17,905 bases of DNA from Actinomycetes bacterium (lineage in GTDB: Bacteria > Actinomycetota > Thermoleophilia > Solirubrobacterales > Solirubrobacteraceae). The position numbers and the translations under genes were made by a program. Positions 8,525 to 15,064 of this stretch are shown piece by piece. The stretch covers positions 1 to 17,905 of the forward strand of contig JAEYAL010000182.1 of NCBI GenBank assembly GCA_023404805.1, given 5' to 3'. Within the stretch, counting starts at the first letter, position 1; every line of letters starts with the position of its first letter. The notes beneath the pieces are model-generated. The model had not been told where the DNA came from. It made no database searches and was given only the letters and a program-made list of their open reading frames with translations.

Positions 8525-10957
8525 TCAGGCAGCGGCCGAGCCCGGCGCCCCGCCGGTCGGCGCGCTCGCGGCGGTCAAGTGCCGGATCGCGGTGACGATC
8601 GAGTCCAGCGAGCACGGCTTCGGCAGGATCGCGCCGACACCGAGGCGCTCGGCCCGCTCGCGGTTGGCCGCGGTGAGGTAGCCCGAGCTCAGGACGAGCG
8701 GGAGATCGGGCCGCAGCGACCGCGCGGCTTCGATCAGGTCGAGCCCCGTGAGGCCGGGCATCGAGAGATCGACCACCACCGCGTCGAACGCGGCCGGATC
8801 GGCGCGGAGCGCCTCGAGCGCCGCAGAGGAGTCGGTGAACGTCGTGACCGCGCAGCCGTGCAGCGGCAGCCCGCGCTCGGCCAAGCGCGCGAGCGCCGGA
8901 TCGTCGTCGACGAACATCACCCGCGGCTGCGGGGTCGACTCGGGCTGGGCCTCGGCGACCGGTTCGTCGGCCGCTGGGTCTTCGACAGCGGCATCGCTCG
9001 CCGGAAGCAGGACCGTGAACTCCGCTCCGGGCCCGCCGACCAGGTTGTCGGCGGTGATGTCGCCGCCATGTCCGCGGACGATCGACTGCGCCGCCGCGAG
9101 CCCGAGGCCGGTGCCGTCGCCCGCGGCCTTCGTGGTGAAGAACGGGTCGAAGATCCGCGGCATGACGGTCGCCGGGATCCCCGGGCCGTCATCGCGCACG
9201 CGCAGCCGCACGTAGCGCCCCGCGGGCAGCGCCCCGATCGGATCGCTGCCGGCGACGCCGTTGCCCGGCGCGCCCAGTTCGACGGTGTCGACGCTGACCG
9301 AGATGTGGCCGCCGCCATCGGCCGCGGCATCGCCGGCGTTGCCGACGAGATTCACGACCACCTGATGCAGCTGGCTCGAAGAGCCGAGCACCGCCGGCGG
9401 CGCCTGCGGCCCAGGCGGAGTCAGCTGCACGCCGGCTGCCAGCGTGGGGCGGACGAGCTCGCACGCCTCGCGGGCGACGGCTGCCAAGTCGAACGGCACG
9501 CGGACCGGCTCCTCCTCGCGGCTGAACGACAGCAGCCGCTTGACCACGTCAGACGCCCGCTCGGCGCCGCGGCGGATCTCGTCGATGCTCGTCTCCGGCG
9601 AGATGCCAGCCCGCAGCTCGGTCTGGGCGACCGAGGCGTTGCTCCAGATCGCGCTGATCACGTTGTTGAAGTCGTGGGCGATACCGCCTGCGAGCGTGCC
9701 GATCGCCTCGCGCTTCTGCGACCGCAGGCGCGCCGCGTCCTCGGCGCGGCGCTCGGTCACGTCGCCGAGCACGCCGAAGATCCGCAGCGACTGGTCGTCC
9801 TCGCGCTCCACCCGGCCGAGCACCGCGACCCAGCGGACCTCCGGGCCGTCGTCGCTCTGGCGCAGGATCCGGCACTCGACGTGGAGCCCGGTGCGGTCGG
9901 CGAGCGCGGCGTTCGTCGACGACTGCACGTGGCCGAGGTCCTCCGGGTGGACCATGCTGAAGACGTCGGTCGCCGGCATCGTCGCGCCTTCGCCGCCCGG
10001 TTCGATGCCGAGGATCGCGCAGGTGCGGTCGTCGCCGGTCGCCAGGCCGGCGCGCAGATCGAGGGCGAAGCGGCCCATCCCGGTGACGGCCATTGCGGAC
10101 TTGAGCTGCTCGGTCAGCGCGCCACGCGCCTCCTCGGCGGCTTGGCGGCGCGTGATGTCGATCGTGCTCCCGACCACACGCTGCAGCTCGCCGCTGGCGT
10201 CTCGCACGGCCTTGATCTTCACCTCGACCCAGCGGTAGCCGCCGTCGGCGTGCCGGAGCCGGTACGGCGCCATCGTGAACTCGCCGTCGGCGTCCTCCGT
10301 CGCCGAGCTCGCCAGGCTCTCCAGGTCATCGGGGTGGATGACGGAGTGGTAGCCGTCGGCCAGGAGCTGGTCGAGCGGGACGCCCGTGAACCGCTCCCAC
10401 TGCGGCGACATGTATTCCATGGCGCCGTCGGGACGGGCCATCCACAGCAGCTGGGGCAGCGTCTCGGCCAAGAAGCGGAAGCGCTGCTCGCCCGGGTCGG
10501 GCAGCCCGTCCACCTCGTGCGCGACGTCGATCCGCAGCAGGACGCTGTCGAGGGAGCCGTCGGGCGCTGCCACCGGCAGCATGGTCACGTTGCGGCGCAC
10601 CGGCGCCGGAACCGGGTCGAGCGAGGCGACGGCGATGTTGAAGGACGCGCAGAGCGTGGGGTCCTGGCGGGCGTTGGCGAGCTGTGATTCCCATTGCTCG
10701 AGGTTCGCCGCCGGACCCGAGAGCGCGAGGGCCAGCGTCCGCAGGGGAGCGCCGACCTGGACCGGCAGCGGGCTGTCGTGCTTAGTTGCGCGCACGACGG
10801 ATCGGAGGCGGCCGTCAGGCTCGAGCACCACGGACACGCCCCGGTGCGCGGGGATCCGCACGGCAGGCGGTTCGTCTTCGTCCTGGTCCTGCGGCGTCGG
10901 CTGCAAGGTGGCTGCTCCAATGTCCGGCCGGGGGCTCTGAGCAGCCCCGCAGCCCAC
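8525..10957 (-). CDS. PAS-domain hybrid histidine kinase with C-terminal receiver
   Basis: An 810-residue signalling protein with no obvious signal peptide or membrane helix, so probably cytoplasmic. Two clear PAS/PAC domains (about 160-272 and 285-404) follow a weaker PAS-like region (38-145). The dimerisation/phosphoacceptor helix has IAHDFNN with His428. The ATPase domain shows the N box (NLVGNAGDAA, 536-545), DDGPGIP (589-595), FDPFFTTK (603-610) and GTGLGL (615-620). A 25-residue acidic, proline-rich linker leads to a receiver domain (679-795) with the acidic pair at 684-685, phosphoacceptor Asp730 (VVVDLSMPG) and Lys780. The His-box type and terminal receiver match soluble kinases of the NtrB-like/hybrid kind. 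No partner regulator is adjacent, so the output is unknown. The GTG at 10957 follows GGAG by eight bases and a -35/-10 pair upstream. The start is moderately certain. Confidence 0.92.
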   Translation of the reverse strand: MGCGAAQSPRPDIGAATLQPTPQDQDEDEPPAVRIPAHRGVSVVLEPDGRLRSVVRATKHDSPLPVQVGAPLRTLALALSGPAANLEQWESQLANARQDPTLCASFNIAVASLDPVPAPVRRNVTMLPVAAPDGSLDSVLLRIDVAHEVDGLPDPGEQRFRFLAETLPQLLWMARPDGAMEYMSPQWERFTGVPLDQLLADGYHSVIHPDDLESLASSATEDADGEFTMAPYRLRHADGGYRWVEVKIKAVRDASGELQRVVGSTIDITRRQAAEEARGALTEQLKSAMAVTGMGRFALDLRAGLATGDDRTCAILGIEPGGEGATMPATDVFSMVHPEDLGHVQSSTNAALADRTGLHVECRILRQSDDGPEVRWVAVLGRVEREDDQSLRIFGVLGDVTERRAEDAARLRSQKREAIGTLAGGIAHDFNNVISAIWSNASVAQTELRAGISPETSIDEIRRGAERASDVVKRLLSFSREEEPVRVPFDLAAVAREACELVRPTLAAGVQLTPPGPQAPPAVLGSSSQLHQVVVNLVGNAGDAAADGGGHISVSVDTVELGAPGNGVAGSDPIGALPAGRYVRLRVRDDGPGIPATVMPRIFDPFFTTKAAGDGTGLGLAAAQSIVRGHGGDITADNLVGGPGAEFTVLLPASDAAVEDPAADEPVAEAQPESTPQPRVMFVDDDPALARLAERGLPLHGCAVTTFTDSSAALEALRADPAAFDAVVVDLSMPGLTGLDLIEAARSLRPDLPLVLSSGYLTAANRERAERLGVGAILPKPCSLDSIVTAIRHLTAASAPTGGAPGSAAA

Positions 10958-10998
10958 CGTAACCGCTCCGGGCGACGCCGATGGCGTCTTGCTTGCCG

Positions 10999-11028
10999 TT
11001 CATACAGTTGGCCGACGAGAACGTCCAA
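10999..11028 (-). promoter_or_regulatory. Probable sigma-70-type promoter of the histidine kinase
   Basis: On the minus strand, TTGGAC (11028-11023) and TATGAA (11004-10999) are separated by 18 bases, a canonical layout. A start about seven bases further gives a leader of roughly 35 bases containing the GGAG before the GTG at 10957. This is the only recognisable -35/-10 pair I found in the window. Confidence 0.5.
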
Positions 11029-11036
11029 AGTGGACG
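11022..11036. promoter_or_regulatory. Inverted repeat over the kinase -35
   Basis: CGTCC and GGACG form a perfect five-base inverted repeat around AAAGT. It covers the TTGGAC -35 of the kinase promoter, the position expected for a repressor or autoregulator operator. Five-base arms can arise by chance in GC-rich DNA, so this is tentative. Confidence 0.3.
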
Positions 11037-11088
11037 GACGGGCCCGCATCACCAGCGGCTGCGCCGGTTTCTGGGAGGAGGACGACCT

Positions 11089-11104
11089 GTCACGGGCGCG
11101 TGAC
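11089..11104. promoter_or_regulatory. 6-4-6 inverted repeat upstream of rpsA
   Basis: GTCACG and CGTGAC are perfect inverted repeats separated by GGCG. They sit 44-59 bases before the rpsA ATG, about 40-55 bases upstream of the predicted transcription start. That is a usual place for an activator or regulator site. No palindromic family consensus is matched with confidence. Confidence 0.4.
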
Positions 11105-11132
11105 CGCAGCCCGCCGGGCCCCGTGCATGGGG

Positions 11133-11138
11133 TACCCT
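11133..11138 (+). promoter_or_regulatory. Putative -10 (TACCCT) for rpsA
   Basis: TACCCT ends nine bases before the ATG at 11148, giving a predicted leader of about three bases. No Shine-Dalgarno lies between them. It lies inside the short in-frame extension that would follow from using the upstream ATG at 11127, which argues for the start at 11148. Confidence 0.45.
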
Positions 11139-11147
11139 TGGCAGTTC

Positions 11148-12602
11148 ATGACCCAGACCATTGAACCTACGACCCCGGACGCCACGATCGTCCCCGGCAG
11201 CGACGGCCTGCTGCTGGAGATCGACGGCCGGATTGTTCCCAACTACGACGCGACCATCACCCCCTTCAAGGAGGGTGACGTTGTCACCGGCAAGGTCGTC
11301 CGTATCGACCACGACGAGGTCCTCGTCGACATCGGCTACAAGTCCGAGGGCGTCATCCCCTCGCACGAGCTCTCGATCCGCAAGTCCGTCGCCCCGAGCG
11401 ACGAGGTGGAGCTCGGCGAGGAAGTCGACGCGCTCGTCCTCATCAAGGAGGACCAGGACGGCCGCCTGATCATGTCGAAGAAGCGTGCGCGCTTCGAGAA
11501 GGCATGGCGTCGCATCGAAGCTGCCGCCGAATCCGGCGAAGCGGTCGAGGGCAACGTGATCGAGGTCGTCAAGGGCGGCCTGATCCTGGATCTGGGTATC
11601 CGCGGCTTCCTGCCGGCCTCGCTGGTCGACATCCGCCGCGTCGCGAACCTCGACGAGTTCATGGGCACCACCATCGAGTGCCGGGTCATCGAGCTCAACC
11701 GCCAGCGCAACAACGTCGTCCTCTCGCGCCGCGCGGTGCTCGAGGAGGAGCGCAAGGAGCAGCGTCAGGAGATCCTCGACCGCCTGCACCCCGGCGACGT
11801 CGTCGAAGGCCAGATCTCGAACATCGTCGACTTCGGCGCGTTCGTCGATCTCGCCGGCATCGACGGCCTCATCCACATCTCCGAGCTGTCGTGGTCGCAC
11901 GTCAACCACCCGTCCGAGCTGCTCTCCATCGGTGAGACGGTTCAGGTCAAGGTGCTCGACATCGACCGCGAGCGCCAGCGCATCTCGCTCGGTCTCAAGC
12001 AGACCCAGGAAGATCCGTGGCAGCGCGTCGTCGACACGTACAACGTGGGCGACGAGCTCGAAGGCGCCGTCACCAAGGTCGTCACCTTCGGCGCGTTCGT
12101 CGAGATCCTCGACGGCGTCGAGGGCCTGGTCCACATCTCCGAGCTCGCGGCGCACCACGTCGAGAACCCGCGTGAGGTCGTGGCCCCCGGCGATCCGGTC
12201 AAGGTCAAGGTCCTGGAGATCGACGACGAGCGTCGCCGCCTCTCCCTGTCGGTCAAGCGCGTCGAGGGCCAGGTCCTGCCGACCCGCACGCTCGAAGACG
12301 GCTACGACGAGGTCACCGACGAGGGCTACGACGCCGCTGACTACGTCGGCAACTACACGTCCGAGGACCCGGTCGCGGTTGACACGACCGAGATCGTCGA
12401 GGGTGATGTCGAGGCCGTCGCCGAAGTCGAGGCTCCGGCCGACGCTGAGGTCGAAGGTTCGGCCGACGTCGAGGGCGAGATCGCCGAGGGCGACGAGGCT
12501 GCTGAGCCCGCCGCCAGCGCTGACGCTGACGCCGACGCTCCGGCTGCCGAGGCCACCGAGGAGCCGGCCGCTGAGGCCGACGCTCCGGCCGAAGAGGCCT
12601 AA
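11148..12602 (+). CDS. rpsA: Small ribosomal subunit protein bS1
   Basis: A 484-residue ribosomal protein S1, which binds mRNA and helps load it on the 30S subunit. Four S1 RNA-binding domains lie at about residues 41-111, 129-195, 215-285 and 299-371. Domains 3 and 4 show the strongest S1 motifs (FGAFVDL ... GLIHISELS; FGAFVEI ... GLVHISELA). Domain count and length fit actinobacterial S1 rather than the six-domain E. coli protein. The last 110 residues are an acidic, Ala/Glu/Asp-rich disordered tail. I prefer ATG 11148 (MTQTIEP) over an in-frame ATG at 11127, because a -10-like hexamer lies between them. coaE starts six bases after the TAA, so the two are probably co-transcribed. The acidic tail coding is clean, with no frameshift. 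Confidence 0.97.
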   Translation: MTQTIEPTTPDATIVPGSDGLLLEIDGRIVPNYDATITPFKEGDVVTGKVVRIDHDEVLVDIGYKSEGVIPSHELSIRKSVAPSDEVELGEEVDALVLIKEDQDGRLIMSKKRARFEKAWRRIEAAAESGEAVEGNVIEVVKGGLILDLGIRGFLPASLVDIRRVANLDEFMGTTIECRVIELNRQRNNVVLSRRAVLEEERKEQRQEILDRLHPGDVVEGQISNIVDFGAFVDLAGIDGLIHISELSWSHVNHPSELLSIGETVQVKVLDIDRERQRISLGLKQTQEDPWQRVVDTYNVGDELEGAVTKVVTFGAFVEILDGVEGLVHISELAAHHVENPREVVAPGDPVKVKVLEIDDERRRLSLSVKRVEGQVLPTRTLEDGYDEVTDEGYDAADYVGNYTSEDPVAVDTTEIVEGDVEAVAEVEAPADAEVEGSADVEGEIAEGDEAAEPAASADADADAPAAEATEEPAAEADAPAEEA

Positions 12603-12608
12603 CAACTG

Positions 12609-13250
12609 ATGGGAACCGGCGCCGCCCCTGATGGCGGCGCCGTCCCCTTCATCGGGCTCACGGGCGGGCTCGGCGCGGGCAAATCCACCGCGTTGGCACT
12701 GCTCGGCGAGCTCGGCGCGGCCGTGATCTCGGCCGACGCCGTCGTCCATGAGCTGTACCGCGGCGAGCCGCTCCGCTCGCTGGTCGTGGAGCGGTGGGGG
12801 GACGGTGTCCTCCAAGCCGAAGGGCATATCGACCGCTCGGTGATCGCTGAGCGCGTCTTCGCTGCGCCCGACGAGCGCGCCTGGCTCGAGAGCGTCATCT
12901 GGCCGCTGGTCGGCCAGCGCATGGCCGAGTTCCGCGAGCAGGCCGACACCGAATTCCAGATCGGAGCCGCTGGGGCACCGCGCGCGGCCGTCGTCGAGAC
13001 GCCGCTGCTCTTCGAGGCGGGCATGGCTCCGCTGTACGACGCGACGATCGCCGTGATCGCCCCTGAGGACGTCCGTGCCGAGCGTGCGGCGGCCCGCGGT
13101 CATGCCGCCGTCTCCGAACGCGACGCCCGCCAGCTCCCGCAGCAGGAGAAGGCCGACCTGGCCGACCACGTCGTCGTCAACGACGGCTCGCTCGACCATC
13201 TCCGCGAGCGCCTGGCCAAGGTGCTCGACGCGGTCGCGCCCCCGCGCTGA
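12609..13250 (+). CDS. coaE: Dephospho-CoA kinase
   Basis: A 213-residue P-loop kinase that phosphorylates the ribose 3'-hydroxyl of dephospho-CoA, the last step of CoA synthesis. The Walker A segment is GLTGGLGAGKST (residues 16-27). It is followed by SADAVVHELY, where the family usually has a DAD-x-x-x-H/R motif, then by VVETPLLFEAG in place of the usual V-D-x-PLLFE and by QLPQQEKADLADHVVVND near the C-terminus. All are hallmarks of CoaE. The first 13 residues are a glycine-rich extension. The ATG at 12609 is six bases after rpsA; its only ribosome-site candidate, GAGG at 12594-12597, lies inside the rpsA tail, so translational coupling is likely. rpsA-coaE is a conserved actinobacterial pair. 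Confidence 0.96.
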   Translation: MGTGAAPDGGAVPFIGLTGGLGAGKSTALALLGELGAAVISADAVVHELYRGEPLRSLVVERWGDGVLQAEGHIDRSVIAERVFAAPDERAWLESVIWPLVGQRMAEFREQADTEFQIGAAGAPRAAVVETPLLFEAGMAPLYDATIAVIAPEDVRAERAAARGHAAVSERDARQLPQQEKADLADHVVVNDGSLDHLRERLAKVLDAVAPPR

Positions 13251-13396
13251 GACGCCACGCAGCGCCGGTGACCGCCGGTGGCTGTCCGCTCCGGCCGGAG
13301 ACCCAGATCCCTCGTTTCGCCTTCCCCGGGCTCGAAACGGCGGCTCAAGTGGGAGGCCTGGTGCCCCAAACGGGTCATTCTCGGCGCGCTGGGGAA

Positions 13397-13402
13397 TAGC
13401 AT
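13397..13402 (+). promoter_or_regulatory. Putative -10 (TAGCAT) for the lysine-rich protein
   Basis: TAGCAT has the same TAG-x-x-T form as other hexamers in the window. A start about seven bases downstream gives a leader of roughly 60 bases that includes the GGAGA ribosome site before the ATG at 13471. The surrounding 220-base gap also holds a palindrome (CTCCGGCCGGAG, 13289-13300) and a seven-base inverted repeat (13313-13319 with 13333-13339), possibly the end of the coaE transcript. Confidence 0.4.
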
Positions 13403-13470
13403 GGCCACTGCACCCTTGACGCACAAGCTGCGGCCCGGCCCTCGGACGCGCGCGTCTGATCGGAGAACTC

Positions 13471-13674
13471 ATGGCGAAGACCAAGGTCAAGAAGAAGACC
13501 AAGGAAGAGAAGCTCAAAGCGCTCAAGAAGAAGAACAAGGCCGCAGCGAAGAGCAAGGCGAAGGTCAAGGAGCTCAAGAAGAAGGCCAAAGCCAAGGCCA
13601 AGCTCAAGGACAAAAAGCGCGACAAGGCCCGCAAGGCGCGCCGCAAGCTCAAGGCCAAGGCCAAGAAGAAGTAG
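13471..13674 (+). CDS. Small lysine-rich basic protein, possibly nucleic-acid binding
   Basis: A 67-residue protein with 33 lysines and 4 arginines, the remainder mostly alanine with a few leucine and glutamate residues. I do not recognise a named family. The sequence (MAKTKVKKKTKEEKLKALKK and onward) has repeated AK/KAK steps like the tails of histone H1-like and HU-tail proteins. It is probably helical or disordered and would bind DNA or RNA. Coding status is supported by GGAGA five bases before the ATG, a -10-like hexamer upstream, and consistent choice of AAG (about 30 of 33 lysines), as expected for a GC-preferring gene. There is no signal peptide. It follows rpsA-coaE but has its own leader, and two hairpins follow its stop. 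A nucleoid or ribosome-associated role is inference from composition only. Confidence 0.75.
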   Translation: MAKTKVKKKTKEEKLKALKKKNKAAAKSKAKVKELKKKAKAKAKLKDKKRDKARKARRKLKAKAKKK

Positions 13675-13684
13675 TCGGAGCGCG

Positions 13685-13710
13685 GGGCGCCGGCCGTCCA
13701 GGCCGCGCCC
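13685..13710. terminator. Strong GC hairpin after the lysine-rich gene
   Basis: GGGCGC-C-GGCC (13685-13695) pairs with GGCCGCGCCC (13701-13710) around GTCCA: ten base pairs with one bulged C. It begins ten bases after the TAG at 13672-13674. No T run follows, so it would be a GC-only terminator. Confidence 0.6.
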
Positions 13711-13717
13711 TGCCTCA

Positions 13718-13739
13718 GTCGGCCCGCGCAGGAGCCGAC
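13718..13739. terminator. Second hairpin, facing the C40 peptidase gene end
   Basis: GTCGGC (13718-13723) pairs with GCCGAC (13734-13739) around a ten-base loop. It lies 22 bases past the stop of the minus-strand peptidase gene, so it could end that transcript, while the hairpin at 13685-13710 ends the opposite one. Confidence 0.4.
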
Positions 13740-13761
13740 GCCGCTCGGGCGTTGACGCGGA

Positions 13762-14925
13762 CTAGAGCCCGGCGGGGTGGCGGGCCACGAAGCCCGCGCT
13801 CGACCGCTGCTCGCTGGTCCAGCGGGTGCCGCCCGAACGCAGCGCGCTGGTGTCGTAACGGCGGCCGTCGACGACCATGTACGCGTGGCCGCCGTTGGCG
13901 AAGACGGTGATCCGCTGGCCCGGGCCGGCGAGGCCCCAGCTCATGAAGCCGCCGGACGTGAGCGGGGAGCTGAGCAGGCCGCCGGCCGCAAGGGCGTAGG
14001 AGATCGAGCCGGAGCAGTCGTAGCCGCCGCTCGCGCCGCCATGGCCGCCGCCCCACACGTAGGGCGTCGTGGCGATCTGGTTGGCCGCGTTGACGACGCG
14101 CGCGACGACGGCGTCAGCCTGGCTGGAGCCGGTAATCCGGGGAGCCTCGGAGGTGGCGCCGCTCGCATCGGTCGCAGCCCGGGTCGCCGCGATCTGGGCC
14201 TGCTCGGCGCGGCGGATCCGCGACTGCAGCGTGCGCAGTTTGGACTTGCTCCCGTTCTGGCGGGCGAGCTGGCGGGCCTGGCGCTGGAGCAGCGCGCTCC
14301 GCACGGCGTTGGCTTGGTCGCGGTCCTTCGCGGCCGCGGCGGCGAGTGCCTGGAAGCGCGTCTCCTCGGTCTGGAGCTTGGCTTCCTGCTTCGTCGCGTC
14401 GGTCTTGGCGCTGCGCACCGCTTCCAGCGCGTGAGCGTTGCGCTGCTGCACGCGCTGCTCGAACTCGACCTTCTCGATCGCTTCCTGGATGCCGGCGGAG
14501 TCGATGATCGTCGTGGCGAGATCCGGGTTGCCGCGTCGGTAGGCGGCGGCGAGCGTCTCACCGAGCGTGCCGCGGGCTTCGTCGGAGCGCTTTTCAAGGC
14601 GGGTCAGCCGCACACGGGCGTGGACGAGCCGGTCCTGCGCGGCGAGGAAGGCGTCGCGGCGCGCGGCTTCGCGGGCGCTCAGCTTGGCGAGGCGGCGCTC
14701 GGCCACGGCCAGCCCGTCGGCTGTCGCGTCGATCCGGCGCTCCTCGGCGGCGACGGCTGCGCGGACCCGCGCAGCTGCGGCGCGGTCGGCGGCGACATCG
14801 GCCGAGACGACCGGGACATCGGCGCTCAGGAGGTAGGCGCCAGCGGCGGATGCGGCAAGCGCACCGGCGATCGCGGCGCGGCGAAGGGACGGATGTGGGA
14901 GGAGGCGAACCATCGATGCGGGCAT
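13762..14925 (-). CDS. Coiled-coil C40 (NlpC/P60-like) cell-wall endopeptidase
   Basis: A 387-residue exported protein from the ATG at 14925. Residues 16-34 form a hydrophobic signal or anchor after basic residues. Residues 45-245 are predicted long coiled coils rich in Ala, Arg, Glu and Gln (RVRAAVAAEERRIDATADGL, EKVEFEQRVQQRNAHALEAV), as in PcsB, CwlO and RipA. The C-terminal domain has TPYVWGGGHGG and YDCSGS with Cys304, then GGHAYMVV with His347, the catalytic pair of NlpC/P60-like peptidases that cut peptidoglycan stem peptides. It ends ARHPAGL, a form I associate with Thermoleophilia. The frame stays open to 15003, but a -10-like TACCGT at 14961-14966 favours a start at 14925 or 14913. 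In CwlO/RipA-type proteins such coils hold the enzyme inactive. It is divergent from a lytic transglycosylase. Confidence 0.9.
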   Translation of the reverse strand: MPASMVRLLPHPSLRRAAIAGALAASAAGAYLLSADVPVVSADVAADRAAAARVRAAVAAEERRIDATADGLAVAERRLAKLSAREAARRDAFLAAQDRLVHARVRLTRLEKRSDEARGTLGETLAAAYRRGNPDLATTIIDSAGIQEAIEKVEFEQRVQQRNAHALEAVRSAKTDATKQEAKLQTEETRFQALAAAAAKDRDQANAVRSALLQRQARQLARQNGSKSKLRTLQSRIRRAEQAQIAATRAATDASGATSEAPRITGSSQADAVVARVVNAANQIATTPYVWGGGHGGASGGYDCSGSISYALAAGGLLSSPLTSGGFMSWGLAGPGQRITVFANGGHAYMVVDGRRYDTSALRSGGTRWTSEQRSSAGFVARHPAGL

Positions 14926-14960
14926 GCGCGGCCGGGGGCGGGCCGGAGCACGTCCGAAGG

Positions 14961-14966
14961 ACGGTA
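14961..14966 (-). promoter_or_regulatory. Putative -10 (TACCGT) for the C40 peptidase
   Basis: On the minus strand TACCGT is followed by CCTTCGG, predicting a transcription start near 14953 and a leader of about 28 bases to the ATG at 14925. It falls inside the longer open frame, so it conflicts with a start at 15003. No Shine-Dalgarno is obvious before 14925 or 14913. Confidence 0.35.
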
Positions 14967-15052
14967 GCGGGACTCGGCCCAGATGACGGCCGAATCCATG
15001 CAACGTGCAGGGCAGACGCGGGGAGGAGGGGCCAACCCGCTCGTGGCCGTGC

Positions 15053-15058
15053 CAAGCT
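15053..15058 (+). promoter_or_regulatory. Weak -10 candidate (CAAGCT) for the transglycosylase
   Basis: CAAGCT ends six bases before the GTG at 15065. It keeps the conserved A at position two and T at position six but lacks the first T. The stronger-looking TAGAAG at 15058-15063 is only one base from the start codon and so is badly placed. Confidence 0.25.
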
Positions 15059-15064
15059 AGAAGC

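Noticed and set aside
8579..10687. 702-codon plus-strand open frame opposite the kinase
   Set aside because: No recognisable domain, and it covers the kinase whose His, ATPase and receiver motifs are intact.
11073..11081. GGGAGGAGG, a strong Shine-Dalgarno-like run upstream of rpsA
   Set aside because: No start codon lies 5-12 bases downstream, and it is upstream of the predicted transcription start.
11049..13664. 871-codon minus-strand open frame across rpsA, coaE and the lysine-rich gene
   Set aside because: It spans three well-supported genes. Its Leu/Phe-rich start is the reverse complement of the AAG-rich lysine codons, so the apparent membrane protein is an artefact.
13777..14967. 396-codon plus-strand open frame opposite the C40 peptidase
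   Set aside because: No motif, and it overlaps a peptidase with clear catalytic residues and a signal sequence.
14926..15003. N-terminal extension of the C40 peptidase to 15003
   Set aside because: It would place 26 Pro/Arg-rich residues before the signal sequence and would include the predicted -10 at 14961-14966.
15043..15060. Five-codon mini-ORF (GTG ... TAG) after a GGGGAGGAGGGG run
   Set aside because: Possible leader peptide, but the gap from the purine run is 11 bases and nothing suggests the region is transcribed. Too short to support.
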